A DNA stretch of 64,000 nucleotides from an uncultured Alphaproteobacteria bacterium (GCA_903822175.1 CAIJOB010000042.1:62001-126000); one strand, 5' to 3'. Positions 44,212 through 53,061 are shown, counted from the stretch's first letter. The notes: generated from the letters alone by a model not told the origin. Made by a program: numbers and translations.

Positions 44212-46551
44212 ATGGATAGCCACCAACTGATCCTTGCGGCGGCGGCGGGCGCGGTCAGCCTGGCGATCTGCGCGATCCTCTGGGCGCTGGTCCAGCGGCG
44301 CCAGGCGCAAGAGCGCGTGGCCGAAATCTCCGCACGGCTGGCCGGCTTCGAGGCCAAGGCCGACGCCGCCCAGGCCTCCGCCGAGGCCTTCGATTCCGCC
44401 CTGCTGGCCGTCGAGGACGGCCGCGCCCTGCTGGCGTCTGGCGAGGAGTCGCTGGCCGTCTGCGCCGAGGCGCTGGGCTTGGCCGAGCCCGACCCACAAG
44501 GGGTGGTCAACGCCCTGATGCGCGCCGACCCCGACCACGCGCGGCGCCTGCGCGCCCTCTTCGAGCGCGGCGAGGCCTGCGCCTTCGAGGTCCAGGGCCA
44601 ATCGAGCGAAACGGGTGGCGGCCTGATCGCCGTCGAAGGCCGCGCGGCCGGCGCCATGGCCTGGCTCAGGCTCTCGGCGGCCCAGGCGCAGGACGCCGGC
44701 CTGCCGACCGCGCCCCGCTTCGCCGCCTTCCTCAATGCCCGGGCCACGCCCGCCTGGATCGCCGCGGCGGACGGCTCGCCGGTCTGGGTCAACGCCGCCT
44801 GGCTGAAGGCCGCGGACGCCGCCAGCCTGGACGACGCCGCCACCCGCGGCGTCGCCTTCGATCGCTCAGCCGATGCGCTCGCCAGCGAGGCCGCTAACCT
44901 TGGCCAGCGGCGCGACACGGTCCGCTGGGCCACCGTCGCCGGCAAGCGCCGCGCCTTCCATGTCACCGCCCAGCCGCTGGAAGGCGGCGGGGTCGGTGTC
45001 TGGACCGAGGACGTCAGCGAGCAGGAGGACCTGCGCGAACTCCTCAAGCGCAATGTCGAGGCGCACGACGAAACGCTGAACCACATCGCCGAGGCCGTCG
45101 CCGTCTTCGGCCGCGGCAAGAAGCTGATGTTCCACAACACCGCCTTCGCCGACATGTGGGGCCTGGAGCCGGCCTGGCTCGCCGAACAGCCCAGCCACGG
45201 CGAGGTGCTGGACCGCCTGCGCCAGCGCCGCCGCCTGCCGGAAACCGCCGACTACACCAAGTGGAAGGCCGCCGAACTGGACCGCTACGAGCAGCTGGCC
45301 GGCGGGCCCGACGAGATGTGGAGCCTGCCGGACGGGCGCACGCTGAAGGTGGTGCGCCAGCCGCACCCGATGGGCGGCATCCTGCTGCTCTATTCCGACA
45401 TCACCGACGAGCTGAAGCTGACCAGCCAGTACAACGGCCTGATCCAGGTGCAGCAGGCGACGCTGGATAAGCTCTCCGACGCGGTGACGGTGTTCGGCTC
45501 CGACGGCCGCCTGCGCCTGCACAACGAGAGCTTCGCCAGGTTCTGGAACGTGACGCCTGTCCAGGTCGAGGCGGCCGGCGATTTCGAGGGCGTGGTCGAG
45601 CTCTGCATTCCCAAGCTGCACGAAAAGAATTTCTGGGCGGAGCTGAAGGGCCGCGTCGCCGACCCCGACCCCCAGGCGCGGGCCCCGACGACCGGCGAGG
45701 TCAAGACCTCCGACAGCCGCATCGTCGTCTACCAGTCGCGGCCCCTACCGGACGGGGCGACGCTGATCGCCTTCACCGACGTCACCGACGCCCGCAAGGT
45801 CGAGGCGGCGCTCGAGGCCAAGGAGCAGGCCCTGGCCGACGCCGAGCGGCTGAAGCGCGATTTCGTCGGCAATGTCTCCTATGAGCTGCGCACGCCGCTC
45901 ACCACCATCATCGGCTATTCCGAACTGCTGGAGCGCTCGGGCGAGGCGCTGTCGGAGCGCGGGCGCAGCCACGCCGCCGCGGTCAAATCCGCCGCCACAC
46001 AGCTCGCGCGTTCCATCGACGACGTGCTCGACATGGCTCAGATCGACGCCGACGAAATGGCGCTGGACCTGGAGGACGTGCGGGTCGGCGACCTCTTGGA
46101 CGCCCAGGCCGAACGCTGGGCGCCGGAGGCGCTGGCCGCCAACGTCAAGATCGTCGTCGACTATCCGCAGGACCTGGGCCTCATCCGCGGCGACGCGCGG
46201 CGCCTGGGCCAGATCCTCAACCACCTGGTGGAAAACGCGCTCGGCCAGACGCCGGCCGGCGGCACAGTGACGCTGGCGGCCAAGAAGGGGCTGGGCGAAT
46301 TCCAGCTGCAGGTCTCCGACACTGGCCGCGGCATTCCCTTCCACGTCCAGGCGCACATCTTCGACCGCTTCATCGGCCGCGAGCGCGGCGGGCCGGGCCT
46401 GGGCCTGGCGCTGGTCAAGGCGCTGACCGAGCTGCACGGCGGCTGGGTGGCGCTGGAGAGCGAGCCCGGCGCCGGCGCCACCTTCACCTGCCACCTGCCC
46501 GAGGAAGCCATGGCCGGCGCCGCCCAGCCCGAGCTGGGCTTGAGGAACTAG
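44212..46551 (+). CDS. divL: DivL-type atypical tyrosine sensor kinase
   Basis: This 779-residue protein has one N-terminal membrane helix (residues 6-28), a coiled coil, several PAS-like domains (about 170-510), and a HisKA/ATPase core. In the H-box the phospho-acceptor is Tyr557 (VGNVSYELRTPLTT) rather than His, the hallmark of DivL, the Caulobacter cell-cycle regulator that controls CckA and CtrA together with DivK. The nucleotide motifs DTGRGIP (703 on) and GPGLGLALVKAL are intact. Length is close to Caulobacter DivL (769). It should act at a cell pole; localisation is inferred. Confidence 0.93.
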   Translation: MDSHQLILAAAAGAVSLAICAILWALVQRRQAQERVAEISARLAGFEAKADAAQASAEAFDSALLAVEDGRALLASGEESLAVCAEALGLAEPDPQGVVNALMRADPDHARRLRALFERGEACAFEVQGQSSETGGGLIAVEGRAAGAMAWLRLSAAQAQDAGLPTAPRFAAFLNARATPAWIAAADGSPVWVNAAWLKAADAASLDDAATRGVAFDRSADALASEAANLGQRRDTVRWATVAGKRRAFHVTAQPLEGGGVGVWTEDVSEQEDLRELLKRNVEAHDETLNHIAEAVAVFGRGKKLMFHNTAFADMWGLEPAWLAEQPSHGEVLDRLRQRRRLPETADYTKWKAAELDRYEQLAGGPDEMWSLPDGRTLKVVRQPHPMGGILLLYSDITDELKLTSQYNGLIQVQQATLDKLSDAVTVFGSDGRLRLHNESFARFWNVTPVQVEAAGDFEGVVELCIPKLHEKNFWAELKGRVADPDPQARAPTTGEVKTSDSRIVVYQSRPLPDGATLIAFTDVTDARKVEAALEAKEQALADAERLKRDFVGNVSYELRTPLTTIIGYSELLERSGEALSERGRSHAAAVKSAATQLARSIDDVLDMAQIDADEMALDLEDVRVGDLLDAQAERWAPEALAANVKIVVDYPQDLGLIRGDARRLGQILNHLVENALGQTPAGGTVTLAAKKGLGEFQLQVSDTGRGIPFHVQAHIFDRFIGRERGGPGLGLALVKALTELHGGWVALESEPGAGATFTCHLPEEAMAGAAQPELGLRN

Positions 46552-46552
46552 G

Positions 46553-47977
46553 ATGCCGGCCCTCGACCCCACCGTCGCGAGCGAGATCGACGCGGTCTAC
46601 TCAGCTTTCGCCACGCGCGTCGAAGCGCCGGGCGTGGTCGCGGGCGTGGTCAAGGATGGCGGCCTGGCCCACCTCTTCACCCACGGCGTCGGCGACCGCG
46701 AGACCGGCGCGCCGGTCACCGCCGACACCGCCTTCCGCATCGCCTCGATGACCAAGCAGGTCACCGCAACTGCCATCCTGATGCTGCGCGACGAGGGCCG
46801 GCTGTCGCTGGAGGCCTCGGCCCTGACCTATGCGCCGGAGCTCGCCGATCTGCCGCTGCCCACCGCCGACAGCCCGCCAATCACCGTGCGCGACCTCCTG
46901 AGCCACACCGAAGGCTTCGTCACCGACGACCCCTGGGCCGACCGCGCCATGGGCATGACGCCGGACGCGTTCTCGGCCCTGCTGCGCGGCGGCGGCCTGT
47001 TCGCCCAGGCGCCGGGCGTGGCCTTCGAATATTCCAACCTCGGCTACGGGATCCTCGGCCGGATCATCAGCAATCTCTGCGGCCAGCCCTTCCAGCAGGT
47101 GATCACCGATCGCCTGTTCCGTCCGCTCGGCATGGACGCCACCGTCTTCGATCCCGACGCCCTCCCGGACGCCAACCGCGCCCGCGGCCACTGGCGGCGC
47201 GACGGCGTCTATGGCGAGGAGCCGCCGTGTCCGGACGGCGAGATCGCCGCCATGGGCGGGATCATTACGCCCGCCAAGGACTACGCCCGCTGGGTCGCCT
47301 TCCTGCTGGACGCCTGGCCGCCCCGCGACGACGCCGAGGCCGGTCCGGTCCGCCGCGCCAGCCGCCGCGAACTGGCGATCAGCCACGCCATGCCGGGCCC
47401 CGCTCGCACTCGCACCGTCGGCGGCGAGAGCGTGCCGGTGGCGATCGCCTACGGCTACGGCCTGGCCAGCGCCGCGGACCCGCAGCTTGGCCGCTGCCTG
47501 GCGCACTCCGGCGGCCTGCCGGGCTTCGGCTCCAATATGTTCTTTTCGCCGGACGCCGGGATCGGCCTCTTCGCCTTCGCCAACGTCACCTACGCCGGAC
47601 CCGAACCTGCGAACGTCGAGGTCGCCGGCGTCCTGCACGCCCACGGCCTGTGGCGACCAAGGCCCATCGCCATCTCACCGGCCCTGCAGGCCGCCGCCGA
47701 GGCGGTCGCCCAGGCCTTCGCCGCTGGGCGCCTCGACGCGATCCAGGCGCGGTTCGCCCCGAACCTCTTGGCCGATCTGCCGCTGGAGAGCCGCAACCGG
47801 GCCCTGGCGGAGCTGAAGGCCACGCTCGGCGAGGGCGCCCTAGCCCGCATCGAGGCCCGCCACGCGCTCGCGGGCCGGCTGCACTTCGCCTGCGAACGCG
47901 GCGAGGCGGCGTGCGACCTGTCGCTGACGCCCGGCGCCGAGTCGAAGATCCAGGTCCTGCGGTTCGATCCCGCCTAG
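46553..47977 (+). CDS. Beta-lactamase-fold serine hydrolase
   Basis: This 474-residue protein has the class C/serine hydrolase motifs S65-M-T-K68, Y160-S-N162 and a late HSGGLPGFG (KTG equivalent). No signal peptide is visible, so it is likely cytosolic and not a secreted beta-lactamase. It has an additional C-terminal domain (about 375-474). It starts two bases after the divL stop and so may be translated with it. Substrates of such proteins include esters and peptides; none is implied. Confidence 0.9.
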   Translation: MPALDPTVASEIDAVYSAFATRVEAPGVVAGVVKDGGLAHLFTHGVGDRETGAPVTADTAFRIASMTKQVTATAILMLRDEGRLSLEASALTYAPELADLPLPTADSPPITVRDLLSHTEGFVTDDPWADRAMGMTPDAFSALLRGGGLFAQAPGVAFEYSNLGYGILGRIISNLCGQPFQQVITDRLFRPLGMDATVFDPDALPDANRARGHWRRDGVYGEEPPCPDGEIAAMGGIITPAKDYARWVAFLLDAWPPRDDAEAGPVRRASRRELAISHAMPGPARTRTVGGESVPVAIAYGYGLASAADPQLGRCLAHSGGLPGFGSNMFFSPDAGIGLFAFANVTYAGPEPANVEVAGVLHAHGLWRPRPIAISPALQAAAEAVAQAFAAGRLDAIQARFAPNLLADLPLESRNRALAELKATLGEGALARIEARHALAGRLHFACERGEAACDLSLTPGAESKIQVLRFDPA

Positions 47978-47991
47978 CTCACGCCTGGCGC

Positions 47992-48585
47992 TCAAGCCTG
48001 GGGCTTCAGCCCCGCCATCAGGATGTCGATCAGCCGCCGCGCGCTGGGCTCCCAGTCGGGGCGGTCGTAGCCGTAGCTCAGGCCCATAAGCATCCGCAGG
48101 AGGTCATCGGGCCCCACGTCGCCGCGCACATCGCCGCTGTCGATAGCGGCCTGGGCTAGCCGGTTCATCGCCCCGGTGATCGCCGGGCCAGACGAGGCAT
48201 AGGCCGCCTGGCCCTCGCCGGGTGAGGCCTGCAGCGCGGGCGCGATCACCCGCTTGGTGGCCATGTAGTCGACGAGCAGATGCAGCCAGGCCCGCAGCGC
48301 TTCACCCGCCGGCCGCTCCGCCAGCAGGGTCTCGGCGGAATTGGCAAGCTGCTCGACCTCGCGCCGATAGACCCCGGCCAACAGCGCATCGCGGGTCGGG
48401 AAATGCCGGTAGAGGGTGCCGATGCCCAGGCCCGCGCGCCGCGCGATCTCCTCCAGCGGCGCCTCGGCGCCGATGGTCGTAAACGCCGCCTTCGCCGCCT
48501 CCAGCAGCTGCTCGCGGTTGCGCAGGCTGTCAGCCCGGGGCTTGCGCGTCCTGTCGTCCCCAGTCTTGGCGTCAGCGAGGCTCAA
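47992..48585 (-). CDS. TetR-family repressor
   Basis: This 197-residue regulator has an N-terminal TetR helix-turn-helix (about 24-70: LLEAAKAAFTTIGAEAPLEE, GLGIGTLYRHFPTRDALL) and a ligand domain. It starts at TTG 48585, with GGAA about 8 bases upstream. Two palindromic operators 33-70 bases upstream lie between it and the divergent SDR gene, so it should repress both. Inducer unknown. Confidence 0.92.
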   Translation of the reverse strand: MSLADAKTGDDRTRKPRADSLRNREQLLEAAKAAFTTIGAEAPLEEIARRAGLGIGTLYRHFPTRDALLAGVYRREVEQLANSAETLLAERPAGEALRAWLHLLVDYMATKRVIAPALQASPGEGQAAYASSGPAITGAMNRLAQAAIDSGDVRGDVGPDDLLRMLMGLSYGYDRPDWEPSARRLIDILMAGLKPQA

Positions 48586-48617
48586 AATGCGGTTTCCGAA
48601 ATGGGGCTCTTGAAAAA

Positions 48618-48632
48618 CGGAGGCTGCCTCCG
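48618..48632. promoter_or_regulatory. TetR operator 1
   Basis: CGGAGG-CTG-CCTCCG is a perfect inverted repeat in the divergent tetR/SDR gap. Its centre is 23 bases from the second copy. Two equally built sites between a TetR gene and its neighbour are strong evidence for operators. Confidence 0.75.
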
Positions 48633-48640
48633 TATTTAAC

Positions 48641-48655
48641 CGGAGGTCGCCTCCG
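48641..48655. promoter_or_regulatory. TetR operator 2
   Basis: CGGAGG-TCG-CCTCCG has the same arms as operator 1 with a different 3-base centre. It lies 55 bases before the SDR start, close to a TATAGC-like -10 of that gene. Confidence 0.75.
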
Positions 48656-48710
48656 CTTCATATAGCGATCTGGCGCGACCCGCACAACGACCCCGCTTCC
48701 GGAGACTCCC

Positions 48711-49676
48711 ATGACCGCACAATTTGGCGCGAAATCCACCACCGATGACGTCCTCGCCGGCGTCGACCTCAAGGGCAAACGCATCCTGGTCACCGGCGTC
48801 TCCGCCGGCCTGGGCGTCGAGACCGCCCGCGCGCTTGCCGCCCATGGCGCCACCGTGGTCGGCGCCGCCCGCGACCTGAAGAAGGCCGAAGCCGCCACCG
48901 CCGAGGTCCGCGCCCAGGCCGCGAACGGCGGCTCGCTGGAGCTGATCGAACTCGACCTCGCCGATCTCGCCAGCGTCCGCGCCGCCGCCGACAAGCTGAA
49001 CGTCGCCGGCAAACAGTTCGACGTGGTGATCTGCAACGCCGGCGTCATGGCCACGCCCTTCGGCAAGACCAAGGACGGCTTCGAGACCCAGTTCGGCACC
49101 AACCACCTGGGCCACTTCGTCTTCGTCAACCGCATCGCGAACCTGATCAAGGACGGCGGCCGGCTGGTGAACCTGTCCTCCTCCGGCCACCGCTTCTCCG
49201 ACGTCGACCTGGATGATCCGAACTTCGACCACACGCCCTACACCGAGTTCGGCGCCTATGGCCGGTCGAAGACCGCCAACATCCTGTTCGCTGTCGAGTT
49301 CGACCGCCGCCACAAGGCGCGCGGCGTCCGCGCCGCCGCCGTCCATCCGGGCGGTATCCAGACCGAGCTCGGCCGCTACATGACGCCCGGCGTGATGCAG
49401 GGCCTGATCGACAGCATCAACGCCCAGGCCGCGACAGCCGGCGCGGCGGCTTTCGAATGGAAGACCATCCCGCAGGGCGCCGCCACCTCCTGCTGGGCCG
49501 CCGTCGTCGCCCCGGCCGCTGAGGTCGGCGGCCTGTTCTGCGAAGACTGCCATGTCGCCGAGCCCGCCGAAGGCCCCGACCTGCGCGGCGGGGTTCGCGC
49601 CTACGCCCTCGACGCCGACCGCGCTAAGGCGCTCTGGGCGCTCAGCGAACAGATGGTCGGCGAGACCTTCGCCTAA
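48711..49676 (+). CDS. Short-chain dehydrogenase/reductase
   Basis: This 321-residue SDR has the cofactor motif TGVSAGLGVETARALAAHGA, a NAGVMATPFG segment, Ser in VNLSSSGHRF and the catalytic YGRSK (Y-x3-K). It resembles the WWOX/retinol-dehydrogenase-like oxidoreductases and so may act on lipid or xenobiotic carbonyls. Control by the divergent TetR gene is expected; that pattern usually marks inducible detoxification or catabolism. It ends next to a family B palindromic element. Confidence 0.92.
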   Translation: MTAQFGAKSTTDDVLAGVDLKGKRILVTGVSAGLGVETARALAAHGATVVGAARDLKKAEAATAEVRAQAANGGSLELIELDLADLASVRAAADKLNVAGKQFDVVICNAGVMATPFGKTKDGFETQFGTNHLGHFVFVNRIANLIKDGGRLVNLSSSGHRFSDVDLDDPNFDHTPYTEFGAYGRSKTANILFAVEFDRRHKARGVRAAAVHPGGIQTELGRYMTPGVMQGLIDSINAQAATAGAAAFEWKTIPQGAATSCWAAVVAPAAEVGGLFCEDCHVAEPAEGPDLRGGVRAYALDADRAKALWALSEQMVGETFA

Positions 49677-49695
49677 GACTCCTCGACGCTGTCTT

Positions 49696-49838
49696 CCCTC
49701 CCCCTTGTGGGGAGGGTGGATCGCGCTGCAAAGCGCGAAACGGGTGGGGCAGTTGCGTTCAAGTGCTGACTCAGCACGCCGACCCGCACTTCCCCACCCG
49801 TCTCGCATTCGCTCGCCACCCTCCTCAGAAGGGGAGGG
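49696..49838. repeat. Intergenic palindromic element, family B, copy 2
   Basis: This 143-base element begins with the hairpin CCTCCCCCTTGTGGGGAGGG, has the core TTGCGTTCAAGTGCTGACTC then AGCACGCCGACC, and ends CACCCTCCTCAGAAGGGGAG. The core is about 88 percent identical to the reverse complement of copy 1 (44 of 50 by eye). It occupies most of the gap after the SDR gene. Confidence 0.8.
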
Positions 49839-49923
49839 AAAGGAACAACGCCCGTCGCGCCACGTTACGGCTCCGCTTCGGTGGTCTCACCGAGCGACAT
49901 TGTCGTGGACTGGAGGGCCTGAC

Positions 49924-50004
49924 GTGCGATCGATACTGCTGATGTTCCTGGGCGTGCCGATTCCGGTGATCCTGCTGCTCGCCTTCTGCACCCACCACTT
50001 TTGA
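49924..50004 (+). CDS. Small membrane protein, 26 aa
   Basis: A GTG at 49924 opens a 26-codon gene coding for one hydrophobic helix: MRSILLMFLGVPIPVILLLA followed by FCTHHF. GGAGGG lies 8 bases upstream (tggagggcctgac), and a TGA follows. Single-helix peptides with a VPIPxI core are common and often overlooked in alphaproteobacteria; function is unknown. It is 21 bases before the next membrane-protein gene. Confidence 0.65.
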   Translation: MRSILLMFLGVPIPVILLLAFCTHHF

Positions 50005-50025
50005 TCCGGCGCGGAGGGAACCCCC

Positions 50026-50625
50026 ATGGAACGCGATCTGATCACTGAGGAAGGCCACTCAGCCATCTCCTGGTCCGCCATCCTCGCCGGCGCCGCCGCC
50101 GCGCTCGCCACTTCCTTCGTGCTGCTGGCGCTGGCCACGGGCTTTGGCCTGAAGCTCGCCCAGCCCTGGCCGGTCGCCGGCGCCTCAACCGACGGCTTCA
50201 ACCCGACGCTCGGCGCCATCCTGGTGACGATCCAGGTGCTCAGCGCCGCGCTCGGCGGCTATCTGGCCGGACGCCTGCGCACCAAGTGGGTCAACGTCCA
50301 CGACCATGAGATCCACTTCCGCGACACCGCCCACGGCCTGCTGGTGTGGGCGGTGAGCACGGTGGCCGGCGTGCTGTTGGCCGTGACCGCGCTCGCCCCA
50401 GCCGCCACCCATGCGACGATCCAGGCCGCGGCTGCCGCCGCGGTGCAGATTGAGCCGGTTCAGGCCGCGGGCCTCGCCGCCCAGGCCTCGCTGTTCATGG
50501 GCATCGGCCTGCTGCTCAGCGCGTTCACGGCCGCCGTCGCCGCCGGCCTAGGCGGTCTGCGGCGCGATGAGATGCACACCGCCTATTGGGCCACTCGCCC
50601 CCGCGCGGCGGTTCCGCCGCTCTAG
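50026..50625 (+). CDS. Hypothetical integral membrane protein
   Basis: This 199-residue protein has four hydrophobic helices (about 14-38, 66-84, 105-125 and 148-172) and the opening MERDLITEEGHSAISWSAIL. A loop with the conserved-looking NVHDHEIHFRDTAHGLLVWA joins two helices. The type resembles uncharacterised alphaproteobacterial membrane proteins of the YrvD/stress-type class, but I cannot name the family with certainty. It follows the 26-aa gene closely and may be co-transcribed. Confidence 0.75.
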   Translation: MERDLITEEGHSAISWSAILAGAAAALATSFVLLALATGFGLKLAQPWPVAGASTDGFNPTLGAILVTIQVLSAALGGYLAGRLRTKWVNVHDHEIHFRDTAHGLLVWAVSTVAGVLLAVTALAPAATHATIQAAAAAAVQIEPVQAAGLAAQASLFMGIGLLLSAFTAAVAAGLGGLRRDEMHTAYWATRPRAAVPPL

Positions 50626-50685
50626 GGCCCTACGCCGTAACCAACCACATTTCTTCCTTATGCGGACGCGGGCCAAGGTCACGGA

Positions 50686-50895
50686 ATGAACACCGCCGAG
50701 TTCGAATGCCCGCAGTGCGGCGAGAGCGCCGTGACCCTCTACGCCGGCGGCGAGGGCGACCTGCTGGCCGACTGCCAAGGCTGCGGCCAGGAGCACGGCC
50801 CCTGGCGTGACGTCGTCGCCGGCGCCGCTTGGCCGGCCCACCGCGCCCCGCGCCCCGCCTGGGCCAGCTGGTTCCTCAAGGGCCCGGCGCATTGA
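50686..50895 (+). CDS. Small zinc-ribbon protein
   Basis: This 69-residue protein has a two-CxxC zinc ribbon: C8-P-Q-C11 and C30-Q-G-C33, around FECPQCGES and ADCQGCGQEHG. The rest is Trp/Ala/Pro-rich. Such mini-ribbons often bind nucleic acid or act as metal-binding modules. No partner is evident. Confidence 0.72.
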   Translation: MNTAEFECPQCGESAVTLYAGGEGDLLADCQGCGQEHGPWRDVVAGAAWPAHRAPRPAWASWFLKGPAH

Positions 50896-50926
50896 GCCAA
50901 GGGCGCCGGCGAGCTACCGCTAGGCG

Positions 50927-51274
50927 ATGAGCCCGCGCCTGATCCTCGCCGCCACCGCCGCCGCCACGATCCTACTCGGCCTCGCCCCCTCGGCGCTCGC
51001 GGAAGATCCCAACGACGTGCTGCCGGACGGCCCGGGCAAGGACGTGGTGGTCCGCGCCTGCACCGGTTGCCACGAGGCCTTCCAGATCTCCGAAAAGCCA
51101 CGCGCGCCCATCGAGTGGGAAATGACTATCGGCAAGATGGTCGACAACGGCGCCGAGCTGACGCCGCAGGAGAACGACATCGTCTACGCCTATCTGCTGA
51201 AGCACTTCGGCAAGCCGGCCGCGGGGGACGCAGCCCCGCCTGTGCCGAAAGCGGCGGCGCCGCCTTCGCGCTAG
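50927..51274 (+). CDS. Monohaem c-type cytochrome
   Basis: This 115-residue exported protein has a signal peptide (MSPRLILAATAAATILLGLA, cleavage near ALA) and a haem attachment site C45-T-G-C48-H49 (VVRACTGCHEAFQI). Met in GKMVDNGAEL is a possible axial ligand. The C-terminus is Ala/Pro-rich. It may be an electron carrier, perhaps to a quinoprotein dehydrogenase, but no partner gene lies next to it. Its 3' end is followed by a palindromic element. Confidence 0.85.
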   Translation: MSPRLILAATAAATILLGLAPSALAEDPNDVLPDGPGKDVVVRACTGCHEAFQISEKPRAPIEWEMTIGKMVDNGAELTPQENDIVYAYLLKHFGKPAAGDAAPPVPKAAAPPSR

Positions 51275-51286
51275 ACCCCAAAATTC

Positions 51287-51410
51287 CGCTCATCCCCGCG
51301 AAAGCGAGGACCCAGGTGTTTTGTGTTTCTGAAATCTCCATCGCACCGCCGAGACCGGCCGAAGCGCAGCAACGAAAAAGCCTGAGTCCCCGCTTTCGCG
51401 GGGATGAGCG
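51287..51410. repeat. Inverted-repeat element, family C
   Basis: This 124-base element has 29-base terminal inverted repeats with 27 matches (arms at 51287-51315 and 51382-51410; each contains CCCCGCGAAAGCG or its complement) around a 66-base centre. This is the plan of a MITE-like sequence, without a visible target duplication. It lies between the cytochrome and ferredoxin genes, which converge, and its long stem could terminate both transcripts. Confidence 0.78.
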
Positions 51411-51433
51411 GTTTAAGGAGGGCCGCGAGTTCC

Positions 51434-51784
<351 letters not shown>

Positions 51785-53014
51785 TTAGACGGCGACCTCT
51801 TTCATGGAAACGGTGGGGTCTGCAAGTCTGGCCTTATCGACCGGACGCCGCGCCCCGATGAGCTGCTTGCCCATCATGAACTCGGGCGGTGAATTGATCG
51901 CTTCAACCGACTGGACCAGATCGCCCTTCAGGTGGAACACCGCGAACTTCGCTGACGCAGGGTCACCGCGCACCAGGATTTCGTCGACGTCGAAGGCGTA
52001 GCCGGCGATCTGCAGCTTCAGATCGTACTGGTCGGACCACTGCCAGGGGACCTCGCCGGCGGGTTGCGGGCGCCCGACGATGGCGCTGGCCGCCTGCTTG
52101 GCCTGTTCGAGCGCGTTGGGCACGCTCTCCATGCGGAACATGCGGCCGTAGATCGGCATCGGCCGGTGCGCCACGTCGCCGATGGCGAAGATATTGGGGT
52201 CGCTGGTCCGCGCGTCCAGGTCGACGACGACGCCGCGCGCCGTCTCCAGGCCGCAGTCCTTGGCGAGTTCGTCGTTGGGCGCCGCGCCGACGCCGACCAC
52301 CACCGCGTCGCAGGCGATCAGGCGGCCATCGGCCAAACGCACGCCGGTGACGTGACCGTCCACGCCCTCAAAGGCCGCCGCCGTGGCGCCCAGTTCGAAG
52401 CTGACCCCGTGGGCTTCGTGCTGGGCCTTGAAGAAGTCCGACAGGGTCTCGCAGGCGACCCGGGCCAGCAGCCGCGGCTCGCGCTCGAGCACCACGACGT
52501 CAGCGCCCAGCGCCCGACCCGACGCGGCGACCTCCAGCCCGATATAGCCGCCGCCGACCACCGCCAGCGTCTTGCCCGGCCCGACCGTCGCCTTCAGCGT
52601 CTCCGCATCGGCGGCGGTGCGCAGGAACATGACGCCGGTGAGGTCCGCGCCGGGGATCGGCAGCGCGATGGCCCGCGCGCCGGTGGCGATGATCAGGACG
52701 TCGTAGCCGACGCTCGATCCATCGGAGAGGGCCACGGTCTTCGCACCGCGGTTAATGCTCACCGCGATCGTCGAGGCGCGGAAATCGATGTTGTGCTCGG
52801 CGTAGAATTCCAACGGCTTGAGCGCCAGCGAGTCCGCGTCCGCCTCGCCCTTCAGCCAGGCCTTCGACAGCGGCGGCCGCTGATAGGGCGGGATCGGCTC
52901 CTCGCCCACCAGCGTGATCGGACCCTCATGCCCATACTGCCGCAACAGCGCCGCCGCCGTGCCGCCCGCATGGCCCGCGCCCAGGATCACAACATGTGCG
53001 GTGGGGTCGCTCAT
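51785..53014 (-). CDS. FAD-dependent ferredoxin reductase
   Basis: This 409-residue flavoprotein belongs to the putidaredoxin-reductase/rhodocoxin-reductase group: FAD motif VVILGAGHAGGTAA at the N-terminus, PPYQRPPLSKAWLKGE, the NAD-binding GGGYIGLEVAASG and the late FAIGDVAHRP. It should pass electrons from NAD(P)H to the ferredoxin encoded 30 bases downstream. I use the ATG at 53014; an upstream in-frame start lacks support. Confidence 0.94.
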   Translation of the reverse strand: MSDPTAHVVILGAGHAGGTAAALLRQYGHEGPITLVGEEPIPPYQRPPLSKAWLKGEADADSLALKPLEFYAEHNIDFRASTIAVSINRGAKTVALSDGSSVGYDVLIIATGARAIALPIPGADLTGVMFLRTAADAETLKATVGPGKTLAVVGGGYIGLEVAASGRALGADVVVLEREPRLLARVACETLSDFFKAQHEAHGVSFELGATAAAFEGVDGHVTGVRLADGRLIACDAVVVGVGAAPNDELAKDCGLETARGVVVDLDARTSDPNIFAIGDVAHRPMPIYGRMFRMESVPNALEQAKQAASAIVGRPQPAGEVPWQWSDQYDLKLQIAGYAFDVDEILVRGDPASAKFAVFHLKGDLVQSVEAINSPPEFMMGKQLIGARRPVDKARLADPTVSMKEVAV

Positions 53015-53061
53015 CGAACCTCGATGCTTAAGCCTGACGCAGGTGTCAACTTCCACCTATT

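Noticed and set aside
46553-47977. Calling the serine hydrolase an antibiotic-resistance beta-lactamase
   Set aside because: It has no signal peptide, carries an extra C-terminal domain and is coupled to divL; the SxxK and YxN motifs alone do not show beta-lactam hydrolysis.
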